Source: Agrobacterium sp. RAC06
GTDB taxonomy: Bacteria > Pseudomonadota > Alphaproteobacteria > Rhizobiales > Rhizobiaceae
DNA length: 64,000 nucleotides
Direction: 5' to 3'
NCBI RefSeq assembly: GCF_001713475.1
Contig: NZ_CP016499.1
Coordinates: 4,279,501-4,343,500 of the forward strand
A program made the translations under genes and the position numbers. Under the pieces are notes generated by a model, which saw only the letters and a list, made by a program, of their open reading frames with translations, did not search any database and was not told where the DNA came from. The first letter of the stretch is position 1. Each line of letters starts with the position of its first letter. Shown one piece after another: positions 35,806-44,833 of this stretch.

Positions 35806-36349
35806 TCAGGGCGCTTTCGAAGGCACTACGGGCATAGTCGAAGGCGGTGTTTGCCCACCTAGCAGCGGCTCGGTTGTCGTATACACGCACGTTCTCCATA
35901 TGCTCGGTCAACGCACGCCAGCTGGAAAAGTTCCGTGCCTGGGAAAAAAGATGTCGTGCACCGAAATCGGCCGACAGGCCGAGTGCTTCCGCGCGCTTGG
36001 CGAGGAGGCGGGCACCGAGCGCCGATCCTTCCAGGACATAAAGCAGTCCGACGATGCCATCGCCCTCCGGCGGTGTGAACGCCGGCTGGTCCGTCGGCGG
36101 GCGAGTGTTCAGGTCGGAAAGATCAGCTTCCAGTTCCGCATGGACACGGTGGGGCTCGTAGTCCTTGAGGTCCAAAGGCAGTTCGGCCTCGGAGAGCCAG
36201 GCTTCGACCGGCATGCGGAAGGCTGCGATGCCGGCCAGGTAACACTTGTAGTCATCAAGAGTCCGGAAACTGCCGACGAGACTATCGAGCGCCGCATGAG
36301 CGTCGGCAGTCGCCTCTTTGAGAGCCGTTCGACGGAGCGGGAAATCCAT
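35768..36349 (-). CDS. bphO: Biliverdin-producing heme oxygenase
   Basis: A 193-aa bacterial heme oxygenase that opens heme to biliverdin, the chromophore of the downstream phytochrome. The proximal heme ligand candidate is H18 (ATADAHAALD), and the distal helix carries the glycine motif in VLEGSALGARLLAKRA. It is all alpha-helical and of usual length for BphO. Start: ATG at 36349 (MDFPLRRTAL); the frame is open upstream to 36403. It is the first gene of the minus-strand block and is divergent from urtA. Confidence 0.93.
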   Translation of the reverse strand: MDFPLRRTALKEATADAHAALDSLVGSFRTLDDYKCYLAGIAAFRMPVEAWLSEAELPLDLKDYEPHRVHAELEADLSDLNTRPPTDQPAFTPPEGDGIVGLLYVLEGSALGARLLAKRAEALGLSADFGARHLFSQARNFSSWRALTEHMENVRVYDNRAAARWANTAFDYARSAFESALNAERSIRGSHQL

Positions 36350-36574
36350 TGCAGTCCTTTCCAGATACGTCCTTCTATATCGATGGCCTTCTGATCTGTA
36401 CAACCCTGAACTTGTAAGGCTGCGATCGGTCCGCCATACGTGTTCCCTCTTTTACCCCCCGACCTACGTCAAACGACGTATACGGTTTTGCACTGCGGCA
36501 TCGGATAGTCCCCTTCAGCAACGGTTAACACTCATTAACCGACCGGTTGCGACCAAGAAGAGGGGATCACAACA
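36350..36574. promoter_or_regulatory. bphO/urtA divergent control region with two inverted repeats
   Basis: 225 bp with two clear palindromes: arms of 6 bp at 36465-36470 and 36475-36480 with a 4-bp spacer, and arms of 7 bp at 36522-36528 and 36535-36541 with a 6-bp spacer, the latter ending 33 bp upstream of the urtA start. Both are candidate regulator sites. I saw no convincing sigma-54 (GG-N10-GC) promoter. Confidence 0.6.
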
Positions 36575-37864
36575 ATGTCCATGAAGATGAAACTGACAGG
36601 CGCGCTTCTCGGCGCCATGCTGTCGACGACGGCCTTCCACGGCGCATTCGCCCAGGAAGACACGATCAAGATCGGCGTTCTGCACTCGCTGTCCGGCACG
36701 ATGGCGATCTCGGAAACGACGCTGAAAGACGCCATGCTGATGCTCGTCGAAGAGCAGAACAAGAAGGGTGGCATTCTCGGCAAGAAGATCGAAGCCGTCG
36801 TTGTCGACCCGGCGTCTGACTGGCCGCTGTTTGCCGAAAAGGCGCGCGAGCTGATTGAAAAGGACAAGGTTGCGGCCGTCTTCGGTTGCTGGACCTCGTC
36901 GTCGCGCAAGTCCGTTCTCCCTGTTTTCGAAGAGCTGAACTCGATCCTCTTCTACCCGGTCCAGTACGAGGGTGAAGAATCCTCGCGCAACATCTTCTAC
37001 ACAGGCGCTGCTCCGAACCAGCAGGCGATCCCGGCCGTTGACTACCTGGCCGAGAACGAAGGCGTCGAGCGTTGGGTTCTCGCCGGCACCGACTACGTCT
37101 ATCCGCAGACGACCAACAAGATCCTCAAAGCCTATCTGATGTCCAAGGGCGTTGCCGAAGAAGACATCATGATCAACTACACGCCGTTCGGTCATTCCGA
37201 CTGGCAGACCATCGTCTCCGACATCAAGAAGTTCGGTTCGGCCGGCAAGAAGACCGCCGTCGTTTCGACCATCAACGGTGACGCCAACGTGCCGTTCTAC
37301 AAGGAACTGGGCAACCAGGGCATCAAGGCCGAAGACATCCCGGTCGTGGCCTTCTCGGTCGGTGAAGAAGAACTCGCCGGTCTCGATACCGCACCGCTCG
37401 TCGGTCACCTTGCCGCCTGGAACTACTTCCAGTCCGTCGACACCCCGGCCAATGCCGAGTTCATCAAGACCTGGCATGCCTTTACCGGCAACGAAAAGCG
37501 CGTGACCAACGACCCGATGGAAGCTGCCTATATCGGCTTCAACGCCTGGGTTAAGGCCGTCGAAGCTGCGGGCACGACCGAAACCGATGCCGTTCTCGAC
37601 TCGATCATCGGCGTTGCCGTTCCGAACTTGACCGGCGGCTACTCGACCGTCATGCCGAACCACCACATCACCAAGCCGGTGCTGATCGGCGAAATCCAGG
37701 CCGACGGCCAGTTTGAAGTCGTCCAGGAAACGCCTGCCGTCGTCGGTGACGAGTGGTCCGATTATCTGCCTGATTCCAAGGACCTGATCGCCGATTGGCG
37801 CAAGCCGATGGAATGCGGCAACTTCAACGTTGCCACCGGCAAGTGCGGCGGCAAGGGCAGCTGA
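36575..37864 (+). CDS. urtA: Urea ABC transporter substrate-binding protein UrtA
   Basis: A 429-aa periplasmic binding protein for urea. The signal peptide is residues 1-26 (cleavage after GAFA). The mature protein is a type I periplasmic fold close to AmiC/UrtA, with LHSLSGTMAISETTLKDA at the N terminus and the UrtA-typical FGCWTSSSRKSVLPVFE and YPVQYEGEESS segments. Late motifs NDPMEAAYIGF and PNHHITKPVLIGEI also match UrtA. It is the first gene of urtABCDE. Confidence 0.96.
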   Translation: MSMKMKLTGALLGAMLSTTAFHGAFAQEDTIKIGVLHSLSGTMAISETTLKDAMLMLVEEQNKKGGILGKKIEAVVVDPASDWPLFAEKARELIEKDKVAAVFGCWTSSSRKSVLPVFEELNSILFYPVQYEGEESSRNIFYTGAAPNQQAIPAVDYLAENEGVERWVLAGTDYVYPQTTNKILKAYLMSKGVAEEDIMINYTPFGHSDWQTIVSDIKKFGSAGKKTAVVSTINGDANVPFYKELGNQGIKAEDIPVVAFSVGEEELAGLDTAPLVGHLAAWNYFQSVDTPANAEFIKTWHAFTGNEKRVTNDPMEAAYIGFNAWVKAVEAAGTTETDAVLDSIIGVAVPNLTGGYSTVMPNHHITKPVLIGEIQADGQFEVVQETPAVVGDEWSDYLPDSKDLIADWRKPMECGNFNVATGKCGGKGS

Positions 37865-38106
37865 TCGGCTTTTTCCCACCTCCCCCTTGAGGGGGGAGGT
37901 CATCGCCTAGCGATGGGTGGGGGTGATTTCGTGCACAGCGTCACCCCACCCCGAACCTTCGGTTCGACCCTCCCCTTCAAGGGGAGGGTGTTCGCGAACC
38001 GCACATAGCGGAACTACCCCTTCTTCCCGTCCACGGGGAGAAGGTGCCGGCAGGCGGATGAGGGGCTTTTCAGGCTCCGCCGCCCCGCCAACCGGGGGAC
38101 AACAGA
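37865..38106. repeat. Intergenic mosaic palindromic repeat between urtA and urtB
   Basis: 242 bp packed with inverted repeats: 37878-37900 (9-bp arms), 37952-37966 (6-bp arms), 37968-37988 (10-bp arms, 1-nt loop) and 38020-38043 (11-bp arms with a wobble). A 32-bp segment at 38035-38066 recurs with 2 mismatches at 41764-41795. This is the style of rhizobial RIME/ABC-type mosaic elements. It separates the binding-protein gene from the permease genes and may affect mRNA stability. Confidence 0.75.
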
Positions 38107-39711
38107 ATGCTTATCCGTTTCATCACACTCGCCTTCCTCTTCCTTTCCTTCGCCGCGCCCTCCTTCGCGCAGAGCGATCCCAAGGATCTCATCAAAGCTC
38201 TTGGAAAAGCCAGCTTTAAAGAGGCCGAAGCGCTTCTGGGGCAGATCGCCGCGACAGGCGATCCGCGCGTCGTTCCTGCGCTCGAAGCCTTTGCAGAGGG
38301 CGAACTCTTCGTTCGCAAGTCGGACAATCAGGTCTTCATCACCAAGGCTGCCGGCAGCAATCTGGCGGCCATCGATCCGTTGACGGGCGAGACTGTCGGC
38401 GAGGAGCCCAAGGGCGCCTTCACCAAGGTGAGGGTCAACAACAATCTCCGTCGCGCCATCCGTTCCGCGCTGGGCGGACTGACGCTGCTCAGCCCGGACA
38501 GGAATGTCCGTCTTTCCGCCGCCCAGGCGGTGCTGCAGTCTCCGAGTGCCGAAAATCTTGAGCTCGTCGAGACAGCGCTTGCCAAGGAAACCGATGCCGA
38601 GGTCAAGGCGCGCATGGAGCAGGCGAGGGCCGTGTCCATTCTGGCGTCTGACCGCTCGATCGAGGAGAAGCGAGGCGCGATCGAGGCTGTCGCATCAATC
38701 GGCGGCAGACCGGCCAAGAGCATCCTGCTCTCCGTATCCGGCACCATTGATGAGAGCTTGCGGCCGGATCTCGACGCCGCCGTCTCGAAGATCGAAGGCG
38801 AGTTGATCCTGTGGGATACCGCCGAGAGTGTCTGGTACGGCATCTCGCTCGGATCGGTGCTGCTGCTCGCGGCGATCGGCCTTGCCATCACCTTTGGCGT
38901 CATGGGCATCATCAATATGGCGCATGGCGAGATGGTGATGATCGGCGCCTATTCCACCTTCGTGGTGCAGCAGGTGATCCGAACCAGCTATCCCGGTCTC
39001 TTCGACTGGTCTCTCGCCATTGCGCTGCCCGTCGCCTTCTTGATGACGGCGCTGATCGGGCTCGTCATCGAGCGCGGTGTCATCCGGTTCCTCTATGGCC
39101 GGCCGCTCGAAACGCTGCTTGCCACCTGGGGCATTTCGCTGATCCTCCAGCAGACCGTGCGCACGATCTTTGGCCCGACCAACCAGGAAGTGGGCAACCC
39201 GTCCTGGATGTCCGGCTCATTTGCGCTGGGGGGCATGACAATCACCTGGAACCGTCTCTGGATCGTGCTGTTTTCGCTCACCATCTTTTTCGCGCTGCTC
39301 GCGCTGATGAAGAAGTCCGCCTTCGGCCTGCAGATGCGCGCCGTGACGCAGAACCGCCGCATGGCGTCTTCCATGGGCATTCGGACACCCTGGGTCGATG
39401 CCTTCACCTTCGCGCTCGGATCGGGCATTGCCGGTATCGCCGGCGTGGCGCTTTCCCAGATCGACAACGTCTCTCCGAACCTCGGCCAGGCCTATATCAT
39501 CGACAGTTTCATGGTCGTGGTCTTTGGCGGGGTCGGTAATCTCTGGGGTACGCTGGTCGGCGCCTTGTCGCTCGGCATCCTCAACAAGTTCCTCGAACCC
39601 TCGGTCGGCGCCGTGCTCGGCAAGATCCTCGTGCTCGTGCTGATCATTCTCTTCATTCAGAAACGACCGCGCGGCCTCTTTGCGCTCAAGGGAAGGGCGG
39701 TGGAAGCATGA
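38107..39711 (+). CDS. urtB: Urea ABC transporter permease UrtB
   Basis: A 534-aa permease. As in other UrtB proteins, a signal-peptide-like N terminus (residues 1-21) and an extra periplasmic domain of about 215 residues precede the LivH-like membrane core, which begins near residue 240 (SLGSVLLLAAIGLAITFGVM, then INMAHGEMVMIGAY). The coupling helix contains MRAVTQNRRMASSMGI. It overlaps urtC by four bases. Confidence 0.95.
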   Translation: MLIRFITLAFLFLSFAAPSFAQSDPKDLIKALGKASFKEAEALLGQIAATGDPRVVPALEAFAEGELFVRKSDNQVFITKAAGSNLAAIDPLTGETVGEEPKGAFTKVRVNNNLRRAIRSALGGLTLLSPDRNVRLSAAQAVLQSPSAENLELVETALAKETDAEVKARMEQARAVSILASDRSIEEKRGAIEAVASIGGRPAKSILLSVSGTIDESLRPDLDAAVSKIEGELILWDTAESVWYGISLGSVLLLAAIGLAITFGVMGIINMAHGEMVMIGAYSTFVVQQVIRTSYPGLFDWSLAIALPVAFLMTALIGLVIERGVIRFLYGRPLETLLATWGISLILQQTVRTIFGPTNQEVGNPSWMSGSFALGGMTITWNRLWIVLFSLTIFFALLALMKKSAFGLQMRAVTQNRRMASSMGIRTPWVDAFTFALGSGIAGIAGVALSQIDNVSPNLGQAYIIDSFMVVVFGGVGNLWGTLVGALSLGILNKFLEPSVGAVLGKILVLVLIILFIQKRPRGLFALKGRAVEA

Positions 39712-40877
39712 TTACCGGCTTCATCTTACGCGCACTCGAAGGCAAGATCCTCATTGCCGCCGGCATCCTCATCGCCTTTGCCTTGCTCGTCCCGGCGCTC
39801 AACCTGCTGACGCCGCCCGACAGCCCCTTCCATGTGCCGACCTATGTCATGTCGCTGATGGGCAAGTATCTCTGCTACGCGCTGCTGGCGCTGGCGCTCG
39901 ATCTCGTCTGGGGCTATTGCGGCATTCTCTCGCTTGGCCACGGCGCCTTCTTCGCGCTCGGTGGCTATGCCATGGGCATGTATCTGATGCGCCAGATCGG
40001 CTCCCGTGGCGTATACGGTGATCCCATCCTGCCCGACTTCATGGTCTTCCTGAACTGGAAGGAACTGCCGTGGTTCTGGCATGGCATGGACATGTTCCCT
40101 GTCGCCATGGCGATGGTGCTGATCGTGCCCGGCCTGCTCGCCTTCTTTTTCGGCTGGTTTGCCTTCCGCTCCCGCGTCAACGGCGTCTATCTGTCGATCA
40201 TCACCCAGGCGATGACCTATGCGCTGATGCTCGCCTTCTTCCGCAACGACATGGGCTTCGGCGGCAATAACGGCCTCACCGACTATAAGGAAATCCTCGG
40301 CTTCTCCGTCCAGGCGGACGGAACGCGTGCGGTGCTCTTTGCGCTCTCGGCGATCTTCCTGGCGCTCTGCCTGGTGATTGCGTCCGGCATCACCCGTTCT
40401 AAGTTCGGCAAGGTGCTGGTCGGCGTGCGCGATGCGGAAAGCCGCGTGCGCTTCCTTGGTTACCGGGTCGAGAACATCAAGCTCTTCACCTTCGTCGTCT
40501 CGGCGATGATGGCGGGCATTGCCGGTGCGCTTTTCGTGCCGCAGGTCGGCATCATCAACCCCGGCGAATTCGATCCGGCCAACTCGATCGAAGTCGTTGT
40601 CTGGGCGGCTGTCGGCGGGCGCGGCACGCTGATCGGGCCGATCATCGGGGCGATCCTCGTCAATGTCGGCAAGAGCTATTTCACCGGTGCCTTCCCCGAT
40701 CTCTGGCTGTTTGCACTCGGCGGTCTCTTCATCTTCGTCACGCTGTTCCTGCCCAAGGGCATCGTCGGCACGGTGCAGCAGTATCTCGCACGCCGGAGGG
40801 AATATCGGGATGCAGCCGACAAGGATGCGGCGAACGCCGATGTGAAACCCCAATCGGCCCCCGTGGCTGCGGAGTGA
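39708..40877 (+). CDS. urtC: Urea ABC transporter permease UrtC
   Basis: A 389-aa LivM-like permease. It has about nine hydrophobic segments, CGILSLGHGAFFALGGYAMG early on, an insert with MVFLNWKELPWFW typical of UrtC, and the coupling loop with GVRDAESRVRFLGYRVEN. The C terminus is charged and cytoplasmic. Confidence 0.95.
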   Translation: MITGFILRALEGKILIAAGILIAFALLVPALNLLTPPDSPFHVPTYVMSLMGKYLCYALLALALDLVWGYCGILSLGHGAFFALGGYAMGMYLMRQIGSRGVYGDPILPDFMVFLNWKELPWFWHGMDMFPVAMAMVLIVPGLLAFFFGWFAFRSRVNGVYLSIITQAMTYALMLAFFRNDMGFGGNNGLTDYKEILGFSVQADGTRAVLFALSAIFLALCLVIASGITRSKFGKVLVGVRDAESRVRFLGYRVENIKLFTFVVSAMMAGIAGALFVPQVGIINPGEFDPANSIEVVVWAAVGGRGTLIGPIIGAILVNVGKSYFTGAFPDLWLFALGGLFIFVTLFLPKGIVGTVQQYLARRREYRDAADKDAANADVKPQSAPVAAE

Positions 40878-40881
40878 TGTG

Positions 40882-41637
40882 ATGAGCGACAAGACCACGT
40901 CCAGCCTGCTCTATCTCAACGGTGTCTCCGTCTCCTTCGACGGCTTCAAGGCGCTGAATTCGCTCTCCTTCATCGTCGAACCCGGCGAACTTCGCGCCAT
41001 CATCGGCCCTAACGGCGCCGGCAAGACGACGATGATGGACATCATCACCGGCAAGACCCGACCTGACAGCGGCGAAGTCTTCTTCGATGGCGGCAAGATC
41101 GACCTCACCAAGAAGGACGAGGCCGAGATTGCGCAGCTTGGCATCGGCCGCAAGTTCCAGAAGCCGACGGTGTTCGAAAGCCATACCGTCTGGGACAATC
41201 TGGAACTGGCGCTGAACCGCAAGCGGGGTGTCTTTGCCACGTTGTTCTATAGCCTGTCGTCCAAAGACAAGGCGCGCATCGAGGAGATCCTCGAGACGGT
41301 TCGTCTGACGCATCGCAAGGACGAGCTCGCTGCCAATCTCTCCCACGGCCAGAAGCAGTGGTTGGAGATCGGCATGCTGCTCGCCCAGGAGCCGAAGCTT
41401 CTGCTCGTCGACGAGCCGGTCGCCGGCATGACGGATGCCGAGACGGCGGAAACGGCCATTCTGCTCAAGGAGATCGCCAAGACCCGCTCCGTCGTCGTCG
41501 TAGAACACGACATGGGCTTCATCCGCGACCTCGGCGTCAAGGTGACCTGTCTGGCGGAAGGCTCGGTCCTGGCCGAGGGCTCGATCGATTTCGTTTCGAA
41601 CGACCAGAAGGTCATCGAAAACTATCTGGGGCGGTGA
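40882..41637 (+). CDS. urtD: Urea ABC transporter ATPase UrtD
   Basis: A 251-aa LivG-type ATPase. It has Walker A GPNGAGKTT, the degenerate signature NLSHGQKQWLEIGM (typical of UrtD) and Walker B LLLVDEPVAGM. The start is the ATG at 40882, 4 bp after the urtC stop. Confidence 0.95.
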   Translation: MSDKTTSSLLYLNGVSVSFDGFKALNSLSFIVEPGELRAIIGPNGAGKTTMMDIITGKTRPDSGEVFFDGGKIDLTKKDEAEIAQLGIGRKFQKPTVFESHTVWDNLELALNRKRGVFATLFYSLSSKDKARIEEILETVRLTHRKDELAANLSHGQKQWLEIGMLLAQEPKLLLVDEPVAGMTDAETAETAILLKEIAKTRSVVVVEHDMGFIRDLGVKVTCLAEGSVLAEGSIDFVSNDQKVIENYLGR

Positions 41638-41821
41638 TGATGAGCGCTCTGGCGTTTGCCCCTCACCCTAACCCTCTCCCCGCAGGCGGGGAGAGGGGAC
41701 TTGCCCGCCGGAACCTCGGCGGTGGTCGCAAGGGCAGCGGCACGGGGTCTTCTCCCCGCTTGCGGGGAGAAGGTGGCGGCAGCCGGATGAGGGGCGACCT
41801 AAATATGAAAAGAGAATTGCG
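41638..41821. repeat. Intergenic mosaic repeat between urtD and urtE
   Basis: 184 bp with palindromes at 41672-41697 (12-bp arms) and 41749-41772 (11-bp arms, 2-nt loop), plus the 32-bp segment at 41764-41795 that matches the urtA-urtB gap. This is a second copy of the same family within one operon. Confidence 0.75.
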
Positions 41822-42517
41822 ATGCTGACAGTCGAAAACGTCAATCTCCACTACGGTGCCGCACAGGCTCTCCGAGGCGTCTCCATCAATGCCGAGATGG
41901 GCAAGATCACCTGCGTGCTCGGTCGCAACGGGGTCGGCAAGTCGTCGCTTCTGCGCGCCATCACCGGCCAGCATGCGGTGTCGGCGGGAACGATCACCTT
42001 CAACGGCCAGAAGCTCAACGGCATGGCGCCGTTCAACCGGGCGCGGACGGGCGTGGGCTATGTGCCCCAGGGCCGTGAGATCTTTCCGCTTCTGACCGTG
42101 AAAGAAAACCTCGAGACCGGTTATGCACCGCTGGAGCGCAAGGACCGCTTCATCCCGGATGATATCTTCGCGCTGTTTCCAGTCCTCGACACCATGCTGT
42201 CGCGGCGCGGGGGTGACCTCTCCGGTGGGCAGCAGCAGCAGCTGGCGATCGGGCGAGCTATGGTGACGCGGCCGAAGATCCTGGTGCTGGACGAGCCGAC
42301 CGAAGGCATCCAACCGTCGATCATCAAGGATATCGGCCGGGCGATCCGCTACCTGCGCGATACGACCGGCATGGCGATCCTGCTGGTCGAGCAGTATCTG
42401 GATTTCTGCCGGGAGCTCGCCGATCACGTTTACATCATGGATCGCGGCGAGATCGTGCATGAGGGTGCAGCGGAGACGCTCGATACGCCGGAAGCGCGGC
42501 GTCATCTGACCGTCTGA
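41822..42517 (+). CDS. urtE: Urea ABC transporter ATPase UrtE
   Basis: A 231-aa LivF-type ATPase. It has Walker A GRNGVGKSS, signature LSGGQQQQLAIGRAM and Walker B LVLDEPTEGIQPS. It pairs with UrtD to energise urea import and ends the urt set. Confidence 0.95.
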   Translation: MLTVENVNLHYGAAQALRGVSINAEMGKITCVLGRNGVGKSSLLRAITGQHAVSAGTITFNGQKLNGMAPFNRARTGVGYVPQGREIFPLLTVKENLETGYAPLERKDRFIPDDIFALFPVLDTMLSRRGGDLSGGQQQQLAIGRAMVTRPKILVLDEPTEGIQPSIIKDIGRAIRYLRDTTGMAILLVEQYLDFCRELADHVYIMDRGEIVHEGAAETLDTPEARRHLTV

Positions 42518-42614
42518 TTTTGCAAGACAGGGTTGATGATTTATTAGCGAAGTCGGGTTGATGCTGGGGACACGCGTGCTATTGAACGCGCATCTTCGAA
42601 CAGAAGGCACATCC

Positions 42615-43742
42615 ATGACAACCAGCACGGTTTTCCCACTCGTGCGGGCACGCGGTATTTCGCGCGTGGTCGCGGGGCTCTTTTTCTTTGGTCTTTCCAG
42701 CGCCGCTGCCCAGGCGGCGGGGTGTGGCGAACCCGTCCAGCCCGGCCACTACAGCCTCAGCTTTCAGTCCGGTGGTGTGGAGCGCGAGGCAATCTATGTC
42801 ATTCCGTCGAGCTATACAGGCAAGAAGAAGGTCCCGCTGGTTCTCGATTTCCACGGCTCCAACAGCAATCCGAAGGTCCAGCTCGGCCGCAGCCACTGGA
42901 ACGAGGTTGCCGAGCGCGAGGGCTTCGTGGTCATGGCGCTGGCCGGCAGCCTGAAGGGTGGATTGCCGAACACCTATGCCTGGAACGTGCCCGGTGTCAC
43001 GGCAGGTGAGGGCGCGGATGAGTCCGCCGCCATTCGTGAGGCGCTGAAGATCGCAAAAGAAAAGCTCTGCATTGATGCCACCAAGGTTTACGCCTCGGGT
43101 TATTCCGGCGGCGGGCGCATGCTGTCGCAATATATCTGCAACGGCTTCCGCGAATTTGCCGCGGCCGGCTTCGTCATGGGCCTGCGCGCCGGTACACCCG
43201 TCGAGGAAAACGGTGTCTGGCAGCCGCGGCGGGAAAGCTGCCAGCCGAGCCGGCCGGTGTCGATCATCGCGTTTTCCGGCAAGAAGGATCACGTCAATCC
43301 ATTCGAAGGCGGTGGCCGGGCCTATTGGCGGTATGGCGGCGAAGTGGCGCTCAACCGCTGGGCCGAACTCAACGGCTGCGATACGCGGGCCTCTCTCGAG
43401 ACCGGTGAGAATGCCGACGTGGCGACCTATGCCGGCTGTCGTGCAGGCACCAGCGTTGTCTCCTATGTGATTGCCAGTGCTGACCACGCCTGGCCGGCCC
43501 GCACGGTGCGCTTCCGTCTCGCTTCTAACGGCGACAAGGCGATCCGCGAGGTTGATGCGACCGACAGAATGTGGGAGTTCTTCAAGGCCTCGGGCGGCGA
43601 GATGATTGCGACAGTCGCAGTCGACGCTGCCTGCAGCGACAAACAGAAAACCGCCGCGATCAGCGATGGCGGGCAGGGGACACGGTGCACGCGAACAAGC
43701 AAACCAGACAGCAACGCGCCGTCGGTGTCGGACGACTTGTGA
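42615..43742 (+). CDS. Secreted alpha/beta-hydrolase, polyhydroxybutyrate depolymerase-like esterase
   Basis: A 375-aa protein with a signal peptide (hydrophobic residues about 12-34, cleaved near AQA) and an LpqC/PHB-depolymerase-like alpha/beta-hydrolase domain. The nucleophile motif is GYSGG with S164, the oxyanion segment is [12 protein letters not shown], and the later SADHAWP supplies the catalytic histidine candidate. It lies between urtE and ureD and overlaps ureD by 58 bp. The physiological substrate is unknown; it may be an ester or an amide. Confidence 0.8.
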   Translation: MTTSTVFPLVRARGISRVVAGLFFFGLSSAAAQAAGCGEPVQPGHYSLSFQSGGVEREAIYVIPSSYTGKKKVPLVLDFHGSNSNPKVQLGRSHWNEVAEREGFVVMALAGSLKGGLPNTYAWNVPGVTAGEGADESAAIREALKIAKEKLCIDATKVYASGYSGGGRMLSQYICNGFREFAAAGFVMGLRAGTPVEENGVWQPRRESCQPSRPVSIIAFSGKKDHVNPFEGGGRAYWRYGGEVALNRWAELNGCDTRASLETGENADVATYAGCRAGTSVVSYVIASADHAWPARTVRFRLASNGDKAIREVDATDRMWEFFKASGGEMIATVAVDAACSDKQKTAAISDGGQGTRCTRTSKPDSNAPSVSDDL

Positions 43743-44503
43743 CAAAGTCGCTCGGCGGGCGTACGCGCATCGCCGAGCTTTATCAGGAAGGGGCGGCCAA
43801 GATCCGCCTTCCTGAGAGTTTCACCGACGAGCTCGAAGCGGTGACGATCAACACTGCGGGCGGTATTACTGGTGGCGACCAGTTCGACTGGAGCTTTCGC
43901 GCCGGTCCGGGATGTTTCCTCACCGCGACCACGCAGGCCTGTGAGAAGATCTACAAGGCCTCTGCCGGTACCGGCCAGATCACCACGCGGATCGAGGTGG
44001 GCGAGGGCGCCAAAATGCATTGGCTGCCACAGGAAAGCATTCTCTTCGACAACGCCTCGCTGACGCGCCGGCTGGAGGTCGACCTCGCCGAGGATGCCGA
44101 ATTCTTGGCCGTCGAGGCGATCCTGCTCGGGCGCAAGGCCATGGGGGAGGCGATGAATGCGGGTCTGGTTCGCGACCGCTGGCGGATCCGCCGCGGAGGT
44201 CAGCTTTTGCATGCCGAAGAGCTGAAGCTCGAGGGGGATGTCGCTAACCTTGTGGCGTCCCCGGCGGTACTTGCCGGACGCGTGGCCTTTGCGACTCTCA
44301 TCTTCGTCAGCCCGCGTGCCGAAGCGCTGATCCGCCCAATTCGTGAGCAGATCGGTGAAGAAATGGGCGGCGTAAGTCATTGGCAAGGCAAGCTTGTTGC
44401 CCGTGTGGCTGCCTCCGACGGTTTTGCCTTGAGAAAAATCCTGTTGCCCGTCATTTCGGCCTTGCGCGGGGGCGCGTCTGTGCCAAAAGTCTGGAATCTC
44501 TGA
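43685..44503 (+). CDS. ureD: Urease accessory protein UreD
   Basis: Scaffold protein that binds apo-urease and, with UreF and UreG, allows nickel insertion. The 272-aa protein shows UreD family phrases: [24 protein letters not shown] core (here [14 protein letters not shown]), [11 protein letters not shown] and the late LRKILLPVI. There is no ATG at the right place; GTG at 43685 is chosen, inside the hydrolase gene. The start is therefore less certain than the function. Confidence 0.92.
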   Translation: MHANKQTRQQRAVGVGRLVTKSLGGRTRIAELYQEGAAKIRLPESFTDELEAVTINTAGGITGGDQFDWSFRAGPGCFLTATTQACEKIYKASAGTGQITTRIEVGEGAKMHWLPQESILFDNASLTRRLEVDLAEDAEFLAVEAILLGRKAMGEAMNAGLVRDRWRIRRGGQLLHAEELKLEGDVANLVASPAVLAGRVAFATLIFVSPRAEALIRPIREQIGEEMGGVSHWQGKLVARVAASDGFALRKILLPVISALRGGASVPKVWNL

Positions 44504-44525
44504 CGATCACGCCATTGGAGCACGC

Positions 44526-44828
44526 ATGAATCTGACGCCGCGGGAAAAGGACAAACTGCTGATCGCGATGGCCGCCATGGTCGCGCGTCGCCGGCTCGAA
44601 CGGGGCGTGAAGCTCAACTATCCGGAAGCGATTGCGCTGATCACCGATTTCGTCGTCGAAGGGGCGCGCGACGGTCGCGCCGTCGCCGATCTGATGGAGG
44701 CGGGCGCGCATGTCATCACCCGCGACCAGGTGATGGAAGGCATCGCCGAGATGATCCACGACGTGCAGATCGAGGCGACGTTCCCCGACGGTACGAAACT
44801 CGTCACCGTTCACGAACCTATTCGGTGA
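44526..44828 (+). CDS. ureA: Urease gamma subunit
   Basis: The 100-aa small structural subunit of urease ([20 protein letters not shown], then [10 protein letters not shown] and [21 protein letters not shown]). All of these are near-invariant in UreA. It is a separate gene, as usual in alphaproteobacteria, and is followed 5 bp later by an AT-rich gene instead of ureB. Confidence 0.97.
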   Translation: MNLTPREKDKLLIAMAAMVARRRLERGVKLNYPEAIALITDFVVEGARDGRAVADLMEAGAHVITRDQVMEGIAEMIHDVQIEATFPDGTKLVTVHEPIR

Positions 44829-44833
44829 TATAG

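Noticed and set aside
36422..36460. Possible EcfG-type promoter (GGAAC element) upstream of bphO
   Set aside because: A GGAAC is present on the minus strand at about 36442-36446, but no CGTT follows at 16-17 bp, so the match is not better than chance.
36404..36574. Possible sigma-54 promoter for urtA
   Set aside because: I looked for TGGCAC-N5-TTGC in the region and found no acceptable match.
37865..38106. CRISPR-like array in the urtA-urtB gap
   Set aside because: The hairpins differ from each other and are not regularly spaced; it is a mosaic palindromic repeat.
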